Shown here one piece after another: positions 1 to 10,551 of a DNA stretch of 64,000 nt. How positions within the stretch are numbered: the first letter of the stretch is position 1; the number at the start of each line of letters is the position of its first letter. The notes under the pieces were generated by a model. The model was given only the letters and a program-made list of their open reading frames with translations. It had not been told where the DNA came from and ran no database searches. Position numbers and translations under genes: made by a program. This DNA comes from Xestospongia bergquistia (Eukaryota; Porifera; Demospongiae; Haplosclerida; Petrosiidae): the NCBI GenBank assembly GCA_963965975.1, contig OZ014416.1, positions 3,038,001 to 3,102,000 on the forward strand, written 5' to 3'.

Positions 1-592
1 TCTGGAGCACAAGGTAAGGAATATATTGTTGTGATGGAGTGTGTTAAATAAGAGTACAGTACAGACTGTTCAATGATAATTGAATATAATATGGCCCTGT
101 TCAATAGACATAGCATGAATATTTCCACCTGGCTTGATCAGGCAGTCATTTGGCATTTATATTTGTATGAAAGCTGAGTATAATGCAAGCACTACAACGA
201 TGAGCAAGATTCTGAGCTTTGTAATAATTATAGACTTGTGATGAAGCCTTGTCTAGCTTGTAACTTTACAATACCACTATTAAAACTGTCTTAGGTGATT
301 TTGATTTATCTCTTGTTGGTTGGGTTGTTCACCTACACCTAATTTGTTTTCAATGTCTCTTTGAAGTGCTCCAGAGTTACTAAAAAGAGCATAGCAACAA
401 CAAAATATTACACATTTAAGACCACCCACTGGGGCAGTTTAAGGGTTAAAAACCAATCTGTCCCTGTTCAAGTCATGTCTCAAAAAATATAATGTTGTAT
501 TTTTTCTCCCACAATAGTTAGACGTCTTCTCTGCAATTTATAAGCGTTTGACTGGGAAGACTGTGACATTTGAGTTTCCATCAAATGAATAA
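1..592 (+). CDS. 3' end of an unidentified multi-exon gene
   Basis: Bases 1-13 look like the end of an exon (donor gtaagg at 14), followed by an intron of about 500 bp with acceptor acaatag, and a terminal exon at 518-592. Read through, the C-terminus is LEHK then LDVFSAIYKRLTGKTVTF and EFPSNE, stop TAA at 590-592. The stop overlaps an AATAAA polyadenylation signal at 588-593, so the 3' UTR would be very short. I do not recognise the family from 28 residues. The gene converges on the minus-strand gene ending at 698. Confidence 0.55.
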
Positions 593-697
593 ATAATTGA
601 ACAAGAAAATAGTGATATCATAAAATGATAGTTGATATTTCTTTATGATGTTTTAATAAAGGGACTTACTACAACTATGAGATAAACACCTATATGA

Positions 698-2248
698 TTA
701 AAGCAATTTGATTTCATGAAATTTCTTCAAATAGGGGTGTTTTACTCTAGCTTTATCATCCCAGCATATATGAAATGCTCTGTTGCTGGCTTGTTTCTTG
801 TGATTCTGAGTTCGTAAAGCTATTTGCTTTTGAAAAGCTCCTCCACCAACAAGAATAACTTCTTGTGCTTTAGACAGTAATTCCATTTCAACGGCAGCCA
901 CAAAACCAGAGTCATGATGAGCATTGTATATAGAAGGATCAAAATACACTGGAGTAATACCATATACTTGTAGGAATTGTTGAACAGTTTTAGCACCTCT
1001 ACATTCAAAGCAAGAGTCACTTCCGTAAGGTCCATAATCAGTAAAAACTACTGTGGGAATATTTGAATTCTCTTTAATTAGTTGGTCTCTAAGCTTCAAA
1101 GTCTTTCGCAAACATTTCTTGGTAAAATTTTTAATTCTCATATCTCTAATACCAAGTTTTTCACTTCTAATATGAATTCCAATAAACTTGGCATTTGAGA
1201 GTTTTAAGCTTTCAAGAAATAAGCTAGTGTTGCCTAGTACTTGCCAACTATGACGAAGTATCATGTTTGTTCCTTTTGGATGTTCTTGTAAAGACAAATT
1301 AGAAATTAAGAGTCGCTGACTCTTATGTGTGCCCTTTGCTGATGCTTTAATAACTCGTTTTTCAGTTAATCCTCTCCAATTAAGAACAATTACAGATATA
1401 TTACCATTTAATTGACACTTATCTGCTAACTGTTTTGGCGTAGTTTCTCTTGATGCATTAATACAGAAATATTTGGCTAGTTGGAATTCTGGTACATGCA
1501 ATCTTTTGGCTTCTTTATTAAGTGAGGACATAATATCTTGAGCAATAGTATGAATGGGTGCTAAATGATCACACTCAAATATGAACTCAGTACGAAGTTG
1601 ATAATGTAGTTGTTCTCCAGCTCGACCTGACAAGACTGACTTCTCTCTTGGTTCTCGATCATGTATGAAATGCATTACTGTAATAGATCGTTGAGCAAAT
1701 AACAAAAAGTCATTTAATTCTGCAATATTGGAGATGCCATATGAACATGCTAAGAGATCTAAGTAGTTTGTATCAAATATCATGTTAAGAGGGAGCATTG
1801 AGGAGACATTAGATAACCATTTATCATCAGCTCTTAGATTTGGAAGACCATATAGTCTTGAGTTCAATGTAAAAGGCCTAACAATATGTGCAATCCAATC
1901 ACTTGCGAGGCAAGCTAAGGCAAACATATTCCCTAGAGCCATATTCATTTGTTCCCAATAATTTAGACTTAGTACATATCGTGGATTAGAGTGGTTGTGA
2001 TAATTGTAACATGTAGAATTGACTGCTAGAAAATGTTGTAATGTCCTGTGATGAGTTTTAGTTGAGGTTTTCTTCTGTGTTCGGAGTGAAATTTTATTGT
2101 ACTCTAGAGATTCTGGTTTTATTCTATTCAAAGGTAGAGATTCTTGGTCCCCGTTTCTCCAGAACAAGCAAAAAGTAATTAGTAGAAAAGTAACTGCTGA
2201 TAACACAGACAATACCGCATAAAGTCTTTTGATTGACCTAAACGCCAT
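698..2248 (-). CDS. O-fucosyltransferase-like type II membrane glycosyltransferase (intronless)
   Basis: One uninterrupted 516-residue frame. Residues 8-30 form a hydrophobic signal anchor after a short basic N-terminus (MAFRSIKR), followed by a Ser/Thr/Lys-rich stem, the layout of a Golgi type II glycosyltransferase with a lumenal catalytic part. Around residue 355 the segment FIGIHIRSEKL resembles the IHIR-type GDP-fucose binding motif of protein O-fucosyltransferases and related GT-B enzymes. A later TVVFTDYGPYGSDSCFE and a C-terminal GGGAFQKQIALR suit the same fold. Several N-x-S/T sequons support a secretory-pathway location. Family placement rests on motifs only and the acceptor is unknown. 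It is the only intronless gene in the window. The start codon lies 94 bp from the divergent MFSD2-like gene. Confidence 0.6.
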   Translation of the reverse strand: MAFRSIKRLYAVLSVLSAVTFLLITFCLFWRNGDQESLPLNRIKPESLEYNKISLRTQKKTSTKTHHRTLQHFLAVNSTCYNYHNHSNPRYVLSLNYWEQMNMALGNMFALACLASDWIAHIVRPFTLNSRLYGLPNLRADDKWLSNVSSMLPLNMIFDTNYLDLLACSYGISNIAELNDFLLFAQRSITVMHFIHDREPREKSVLSGRAGEQLHYQLRTEFIFECDHLAPIHTIAQDIMSSLNKEAKRLHVPEFQLAKYFCINASRETTPKQLADKCQLNGNISVIVLNWRGLTEKRVIKASAKGTHKSQRLLISNLSLQEHPKGTNMILRHSWQVLGNTSLFLESLKLSNAKFIGIHIRSEKLGIRDMRIKNFTKKCLRKTLKLRDQLIKENSNIPTVVFTDYGPYGSDSCFECRGAKTVQQFLQVYGITPVYFDPSIYNAHHDSGFVAAVEMELLSKAQEVILVGGGAFQKQIALRTQNHKKQASNRAFHICWDDKARVKHPYLKKFHEIKLL

Positions 2249-2342
2249 CAGCAGAAGCGGCTTAATGCTGCCTGTAGGCGTGGCCAGAAATTACTTGTGG
2301 GAGGGTCTAGTTAAATTTATGTCACCTGATTAGCAGTCGGCA
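2249..2342. promoter_or_regulatory. Shared 94-bp divergent promoter, FUT-like / MFSD2-like
   Basis: Only 94 bp separate the two start codons, so both 5' UTRs and core promoters must fit in or overlap this spacer. It contains a GGCGTGGCC box (CACCC/Sp-KLF-like) and is more GC-rich than its surroundings. No TATA box was noted. Function is inferred from position. Confidence 0.5.
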
Positions 2343-5300
2343 ATGGCTTCTTTCAAGAACAGTTTATCTCGAACTTTGAGTGCTTCACAAAATGAAAAGG
2401 AGGTAGAATCTATGCTTATGGAAGAAACTGATCATTGTAATATTGTTCCTTAATAGCCGTTGATATTCAGCAATCCACGCAAGTCTGCAGACCTAGTGAA
2501 ACTACCACTATGGAGAAAGATAGGTTTTGCTGTTGGATCAATGCCTTACTCCATGTGTTCTACAATAATGGGTTTCTACCTTACAGTTTTCTTACTAGAA
2601 GTTGCTTTGGTAAGTTTTTAAATAGCATTTATGTCTATGACATTGATAATAAGATGTAATGCATCTCACACTAAAATATGGGAGTGTCACTGCCAATTTA
2701 GGCAATGATAACTAGGATTTGGGTAGTGATAAAAGACTTTTGGGTGATGTAACTAATGTTAACTAGCACATTATAATATTGTACTGCTTTGTACACACAA
2801 ATTTCATTATCTTGATCCGTCAGTAATACTATATAATGTAACTCATAGTTTGTCCAAGTACATGTACATTAACAGGTAGTTGCTATACACCATCAATTGA
2901 CATTGTTATATGTCTCTACAATAAGAACATGCAAGTTAGACAAACATATCATTGGGTAGTGCTAAACAAATAATATTTTAGGCTCTGAACACAAGTCACT
3001 TTATTTAAACTCTAGGTAAACATTTTTATTTAAATGGAAATGCTTTTCTATAGGATTATTATAGTTAAAATCAATAATTAATTACTGGATCCAGAAGTGA
3101 TCTGGAGCTGTAATCATTATCAGATAGGGTATCAACCTATATATTTGTGTCATCCTTCAAAGCTTCCAAGAATACTTTATCGGTGTGGTTATGTAGTATT
3201 AAGGCTGCTCAGTTAACTGGGTACTGAGAACACAAATGATCTTACTAGAGAACTGTATGTGCTAAGTGATAAGAAAAGCAATCCATTCACCATTAGTTTG
3301 AGGAACCACTAGCTTATAATCAAATATAGGTTCCAAGTAGTTTCCATGTGTTTCACAGGTTTCAAATCTTACTACTTTTATCATGATGTTACTGTTACAG
3401 CAATATTATCATTGTTGTTTATTAAGTCTTTCTTGCTGCAAGAGGATGAATGAGAGATATTGCATTATTTCCTAGTACTATATCCAAAGCTGTAAACCTA
3501 AATGTATTGTTTTCATAATTGAAGTGTATGTATTATATTCAGTTAGCCAAATGAAACAAAATGTCCTTTCTGTTTACAGGTAGATCCTACATATGTGTTA
3601 ATTATTGTTTTCCTTGGTCGAATATGGGATGGTATTACAGATCCAATGGTTGGGTATCTTTGTACAAAAACAAAAACTAAACTCGGACAATTTAGACCAT
3701 GGTAAATTATCTTTGCTGGTATTTCAGATTGAGCATATTGATTATAGTGCTATTACTTATTTATAGGTTGTTACTATCAGCTGTTCCAACTTCTATAGTT
3801 TACTTCTTTTTATGGTATGTTCCAAAATGGGATATAGAAGGCTTGAAACTGGTATACTTCTTGTTACTTTATTTATTGCTTGAAGCAATGTTGACAGTAA
3901 GTTATAACAGACTTGTATTATCCCTGTATAATAATTTAACAAATGGAAAAATCTCACAATAAAAAGAATCTATGGACCTTCAAATCAGATATCAGTTACG
4001 TCATCAGTATTAATGATGACTTTGTACATAAAATAATCATATAGAAAAAAGAACAGTGTTCCATTCCTATATGAGCACTGCTACCTGACCTACTAGGCTA
4101 CTACTACATCTCTAGATAGACACAGACAAAATTTTTTGATTTTGTGAGTTGTTGAAATTACATCAATAATTATTTTTGGTATGGCAGTCAGTAATACAAG
4201 ATATCACAAATCAAAATTTTTAAAAATCTCAAAAATATAATTATGAAAATTTGAATCTATACAGTAAATTTGTTGTCCCTCACTTTGCAGTGTGTTCATG
4301 TACCATATACCTCATTGACCATGCATTTGTCATATAATCAAAAGGAGACAGACTCTGTGACCATGTTCAGTAAGTATTGCGTTGTATGTACTTTCCTAAA
4401 CAATTTTATTTAACATAATAGGGGTAGTATTTGAAGTCAGTGGTACTCTGATTGGTATAGCCATTTATACGTTGTACTATGCTTCAATAGTCAAAGGTCA
4501 GGAAGATGACTGTTCTGATGATTTTAGAACATATAATTCTATGAAGGTACTACTTAACTTGATATAAATTGAGTTTACCTTACTTTGCATATTATGTAGC
4601 TTAAGGCAAGCATCATATAATTATTGGTGGCTTGTAAATTATGGCTTATAGACTGATGGAATTATTAAAGTTAAAAATAGTAATGCTCCCCTGATCCATT
4701 TACACAAAATGAATATTATATAAATATGACAGTAAACTGCATCATTCTCTGGTGTTACTATTTTGCTCTTTATACCTTGGTAAAATTTCTTTAAGAATTT
4801 TCAGCCACAAAGAATGAAATATTTCATATAAAGCCTTTTCTTTCATAAAAATCTAAGCTGAATATTTATGTAATTAATAATTATATTTGCCATACTTAAA
4901 CTTCATTTCACAATAGGAACAGGCATATCGTTATCATGCTTTAACAATTGGAGTGCTTATTGTTATTCTGTTATTAATTACATTTCTGACAGTGAAAGAA
5001 CAAAGAGGTTTGTTTATATTAATATCGTATTTTCTTAACTATTATTAAACAAACCACAAAATATATTTTTTTTAGAAGTCACAGAAAGGAAGACCAGTAT
5101 TTCTCTCATATCTGTATTTCGTGAAACATTTGGTTTCAGACCTTATCGTGATTTGATACTAATGGAATTATTTGCATGGTTAGCTGTTCAGGTATGTAGT
5201 TAATTATGCTACAAGTTTGAAAAGTGTTTTTGTTTTTTAGTTTGTCCAGGGTAATTTTGCTTTTTACGCTAAGTACTCACTTTCATTATCCAAGCAATAT

Positions 5301-6790
5301 GTTTATGTCATAGCAGTTCTCCTGGTAGGCTAATTTTTCCAGTTAATTTTCAGTGATTTTATGTCAATATATTACAGGTATTTACAATATTATGGATGCC
5401 TGTATGGCACTTTATTATGTTAAAATTTGGTAAGAAGACTGCGTTCCTATGGGGAATGTGGGTAAGTACAAAACAACATTTTCAAGCTAAGATTGTATGG
5501 TTGGTAATGTTAACCTCCATGTTATAATCACATGGATGTCGTCTATATAATTCATATTCTTGCCATATTCCCCTTTTCCTGTATGATAAACTATCATGTA
5601 GTATAAATTTGTCAAATTTTAGCAAATTTCATTACTGTATCCACTTTGCATTACCACAAGTATTATTCTTATAAATTTTGACTCCCCAAGAAACAGTTTT
5701 AGAAGCAGTTATTTATTTCTCAGTGACTGTCTCTGCTATCCATATTTAATTCTCTTCTCAAATTTTATTTCCCATTAGGTTCTGATGCCATGTCTTCTTT
5801 CACTACTCTTTCTTGATTATTACCCACTTCTGATATATCCTGTTGCAATGGTTGGAGGGGGTGGGGTAGCTGCTGCTTACCTCTTACCTTGGTATGACAA
5901 TAAATGATGGGACACATTTTAAACACTATATTATTATCAGTATAATGAGACATATCTTTTATATCGTTTACAATCCCTGTCTTTTATCATCTCATATATT
6001 TGTTCTAGGTCTATGGTCCCTGACGTTGTTGATGCTGCATCACTTAATACTGGAATTAGAAGAGAAGAACTATTCTATGCCTTTTTTGTTTTTGGTAATA
6101 AGTTCAGTGCAGGAATCACACTAGGAATATCAACAGGATTATACAAGTAAAGACAAATTAACATATTATTTCATAGCTCTCTGAAAATTTAATATTGTGA
6201 CCAGATATAGAACTCAAAAGCATTTTCTTATTTTATCCCTAATAAAGCTTCATAGTGAACTGAGATAGTGTTTAGCAAATGTCCTACAACTTGGTACAAT
6301 AAAGCATTATATCAATATCTTTTACCTCATATAGACTAGCAGGCTATGATGAGAGATCATGTGACCAACCCTGGTCTGTACCACTTTTGTTTAAATTGCT
6401 AGTGTCATGTCCACCAATCCTTTTTATTCTATTGAGTCTTATATTTTTATGGCGCTACCCTATCAATAGAGAAATGAGAGCTGATATAAAACAAAGACTA
6501 CAAGCCAGAAGGTACTGTCTGTCATATTAATAACATTATACTCTAGATGTATTAACTCTTATGAGAACTACTATATATAAGTTCCTTACATAATGAAATC
6601 ATGGTTCTTTATTTCTGTGTACAGGAATTATTTCCAGAGCAATGCTGAAGAGACTGATGACAATCCAAATGGATTTGTTACTCCTTCTCTAAGCTCTAGT
6701 AGTAAAAGCAGTCCACAATTGAGTTTTCGTCAGCTTCACACCTCAGATGAAGTAACTTTAGACGGAGAAATACCTGTCTCAAAATTATAA
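2343..6790 (+). CDS. MFSD2: MFSD2-like sodium-coupled symporter (GPH/MFS_2 family)
   Basis: Fourteen exons: 2343-2402, 2457-2609, 3580-3701, 3767-3896, 4291-4369, 4422-4546, 4917-5007, 5076-5191, 5241-5324, 5378-5461, 5779-5891, 6009-6146, 6335-6511, 6625-6790; 545 residues, all phases consistent. It is a polytopic membrane carrier. TM1 is KIGFAVGSMPYSMCST; the cation-site loop reads GRIWDGITDPMVGYL with both conserved Asp, then TKTKLGQFRPW. Later come CVHVPYTSLTMHLS and the family signature WSMVPDVVDAASLNTG. Vertebrate MFSD2A imports lysophosphatidylcholine with Na+; whether this copy carries lysolipid or a sugar cannot be told. The cytosolic C-tail is Ser-rich. The first intron is only 54 bp, and the stop is 92 bp before the next gene's start. 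Confidence 0.9.
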
Positions 6791-6882
6791 TAAATTTAAT
6801 GATAGTTATAATGACTTTTTTTAACATTGTGAGAATGGTAATAAGCCACTCCCTACAGTATGATAATTAGTGTACACCCACA

Positions 6883-9610
6883 ATGGCTGCTTGCAGGAAA
6901 ACACTCTCTGCAGTGTTGTACGGCAAAGATGATTTGAGACTGGTAGGTTGATTATAAGATCAACCATTGTATTATTGTATAATATTGTTAAGGTGGAAAA
7001 AGAGTTGATTGAACCACACCCCAATAAAGGAGGTAAGTTGATAGCATTAAACTTATTTATCACAATTCAACCTTATAAAAGTCCTTACTGAATATATTAT
7101 AGCGAAGCGAGTAGATGTCTAGGCAATTTCTTTTGTGCCAAAAGTCTCCTTAGCTTCAGTAGCCAAGTTCTCCCCTAAAATGGAGTGTAACTAAAGCCAT
7201 GATTACTTTCCTGATCATGTTGCTTCAGTAAAGCACACCACACGAGGTTTATCATTTTGCTATAAGGCATAGCTTAAACATTGATTATTATCTTGGTAGA
7301 AGGTAATTATATTATTGGTTGCTTTGTGCATTGGTACTTATTAAGTACCAACGACTGCTCACATACAATGTGTAGTTTAATTTTGTGGTCACTAATGGTT
7401 ACTTGCTTTACATACAACAATAAAATAAATAATACAAAAAGGAAATACACTCTCATGCTTAATAATAATCATATAAGTGTTTGCAAATAACAACTTTCAA
7501 GGTGTACCTTATTGTTCTTAATTATATTTATTGTAACATTCTATTCTAAAATCAGCTTATCTCATGTTTTGCATAAAATAATAACCTCAGCTGTATATTA
7601 TTGTTGAGAAAAAAGTTTGATAAGATATGATCTCTGCCCTAACTATTATTATACCATGATTGAAAGTATAAGATAAATTTGGTTACATTTTATAGAGGTT
7701 TTACTGGCAATACAATCTGTTGGAATTTGTGGAAGTGATGTTCATTTCTGGGTAGATGGACATATAGGAGATTTTGCTGTTACAGCTCCTACTGTAATGG
7801 GACATGAGTCTAGTGGATTAATAATGGCAGTAGGTGAAGGAGTGACTCATCTTAAACCAGGTAATTTGCTGCTAAGTATAAGATTACATTAATATGTATT
7901 TGTATTAGGAGATCGAGTTGCCATAGAACCAGGTGTTCCATGTTATCAATGCTCTTACTGTAAAAGTGGTCGCTATAATCTTTGCCCAGATGTTAAGTTT
8001 GGATCAACTCCACCTGTTAATGGTTGTTTGACACGCTTCTTTGTTCATCCTGCAGACTTCTGTTTCAAGTACATTTGTTGTACATTAATGGTCATATCCC
8101 TTAAATCTTTTAGGTTGCCCAATCATGTTTCCTTTGATGAAGGAGCACTGGTTGAACCAATTAGTGTAGGGGTGTATGCCTGTCAGAGAGCTCAAATAAA
8201 AGCTGGGAGTAGAGTACTTGTATGTGGATCTGGTATGCAGATTTCTAACTATATATAATTTTATTATTACATTTAGGACCAATTGGCCTTGTATGTATGA
8301 TGGTCGCTAAAGCTTGTGGTGCATCTGAAGTAATCATTATAGGTAACTCTGTTTGTCTATATAATTATGTTTTTACTATGTCAAAGCATGTTGGTTATAT
8401 ACCTGAGTAAAGCCCTTTACCTTAGTATCTATACTTACATGTTCATAGATCTTGATATGGAAAGATTAGAAGTTGCCAAGAAATGTGGTGCTGATCATGT
8501 GCTTCAAGTTAAAACAACAGATAGCAAACAATTAGCTCAAGATATTACTGACTTACTTGGCTACAAGCCAGATCAAACAATTGAATGCACAGGAGCTAAG
8601 ACAGCTATTGCGACTGGAATATATGTACATGTAGTCTTGTTACAAGTGTTCTATCTCATATTAATATTATAGGCTACTCGTTCTGGTGGAGTCCTAGTTT
8701 TAGTTGGGTTAGGTGCTTCTGAGGTTGCTCTACCAATTATAGATGCAAGTGTCAGAGAAGTAGACATCCGTGGAGTCTTTCGCTACTGCAACTGGCAAGT
8801 TTTTAAAAAACCTCAGATTTATCATGTAAAAGTATGGTTATGTTAGAACACTGTAATTTGATGACTCCCATGATGACTATAGCTATGCAAAGAGAATGGC
8901 ATAGTATATCAGTAGTCTTTACCTATATTATATTACTGAAATATGATCATTTATACTAGGCACTGTTAAAATAGATTGGTTGTTTTAACCAATTCATTTA
9001 TCCCCATTAAATACATTAAAAAATATAAACAACTTCACTGTTATGATTACTGATTACTATGAAGTTCTTCATCGAATGATTTCTCATAAGGTATGAATGT
9101 ATTATTATAGAGAATCCTACTATAAATTCCTTAGTTACAACCTATACACACAATGAAACAACAAATTTACCATAGTGATAGCCCTCATTTAACTAATAAC
9201 ACATTGAACATAATCTTCATTATTCTAACAATTAACTAATTACTGTCAATCAGCATATAATAGTGACAACAATGTGATGTCAATGTCTTGTCCTGTGTTT
9301 TATATACAACATAATTTGGCTAAATCAAATGATTTATTTTTACAATGCATGCATGCATGAACTATGTTAGAAAGTGAATTTAAAATTATTTATGTTCATC
9401 ACATGCTCATATAGTAGTAGTAATACTCTTTGTTAATTTTGTCACAGTTATCCTGCAGCCCTGGATTTGGTTGCATCAGGATGCATCAATGTGAAACCAC
9501 TGATCACTCACAAGTATAAGCTAGAGGAAGCAGTTACAGCCTTTCAAACAGCCAAAACAGGAAAAGATGGAGCGATTAAAGTAATTATAAACTGTGCAGC
9601 TGATGAATAA
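6883..9610 (+). CDS. SORD: Sorbitol dehydrogenase / zinc polyol dehydrogenase
   Basis: Nine exons: 6883-6942, 6993-7032, 7696-7860, 7909-8068, 8114-8232, 8277-8342, 8449-8624, 8673-8794, 9448-9610; 356 residues, essentially the human length. It oxidises sorbitol to fructose with NAD+ in the polyol pathway. The catalytic zinc set is visible: [11 protein letters not shown] (Cys), VMGHESSG (His, Glu) and the following [12 protein letters not shown] (Glu). The Rossmann motif GSGPIGL is followed by an acidic residue in [10 protein letters not shown], which favours NAD+. Unlike human SORD it keeps four structural-zinc cysteines ([15 protein letters not shown]). Intron 8 begins with GC instead of GT (8795). 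The tail [18 protein letters not shown] is typical of the family. Confidence 0.93.
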
Positions 9611-9999
9611 TTATAGTTATAATATCTGATTGATAAATTATCTTTACAGCTGAGTCTTTTTGCCTAACATGTCTATATACACAAATAATTTGAATGTGAT
9701 TATTACCTAGTTCAATTAATTAATATATTTATAATCTTAACACTTTGATCACTCTAAAGTGATATTTGGGTAAGTTACTAAGCTTACAATCAAATTCTAA
9801 TCAGTGAGTCATTGCATCACATATTTAGTACATAACAGGCAGTATCCAATGTCTAGTAATATTAACTTACGCGAGAGGACGTATAGTTATTGCATTAATG
9901 AGTAATTTGATGGTATATGGTGCCAGTTCTCTTACGTCATAAGTACCAGTGTAACGTTACAAGTAATTATAGTACCTATTCTATGGCCTTTCGTAGAAA
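9611..9999. promoter_or_regulatory. Intergenic: SORD 3' side and receptor A promoter
   Basis: The first half is AT-rich 3' flank of SORD. At 9931-9943 lies CTTACGTCATAAG, containing the CRE-like core TTACGTCA, 57-69 bp before the receptor A start. The identical 13-mer occurs in the PDE7/LRR spacer (56681-56693). No other gene was seen here. Confidence 0.4.
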
Positions 10000-10501
10000 A
10001 TGCTCCAGATTGCAACTCTATTTTCTCTATTGGCGGTTACTCTGACTGCTTCAAGCAAATGTGATAAATTTGTTGGATATAGTAACACAGGTATTATTTT
10101 GTCTTAAAACTCGTTGTATAATTCTCGCTTTAACAGTCAATCAAACCAAAGATTACTTATTCATCAATGCTAGTTGCATTAATAATTCGTATGCAACTGT
10201 CACATGGAGACCAAAAAGAAATGTCAACATATACCAAGTAACTATTGAATATGCGTGTCGCAATACATCAACAAGCAGTTTGGTTAGTCTGTATATAAAT
10301 AATTCATAGTGTTAATCTACCTACATATAGTACAATTTATGCATGCATGTTTCAATAGAGACTTGTTCTCTTTTACTCAACATATTTCTTCCTTTTACTG
10401 TTTGGTGTATGAGTGTCAGTGATTTCATATTTAATGTTGTTGGATTCCAAAACACACTCCTACACCAATGATGAAATGTATATATATATAGATTGCAATA
10501 T

Positions 10502-10551
<50 letters not shown>

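Noticed and set aside
9983-10044. Upstream ATG (9983) as receptor A start
   Set aside because: Its frame stops at a TGA within 21 codons; the ATG at 10000 gives a signal peptide and spliced continuity.
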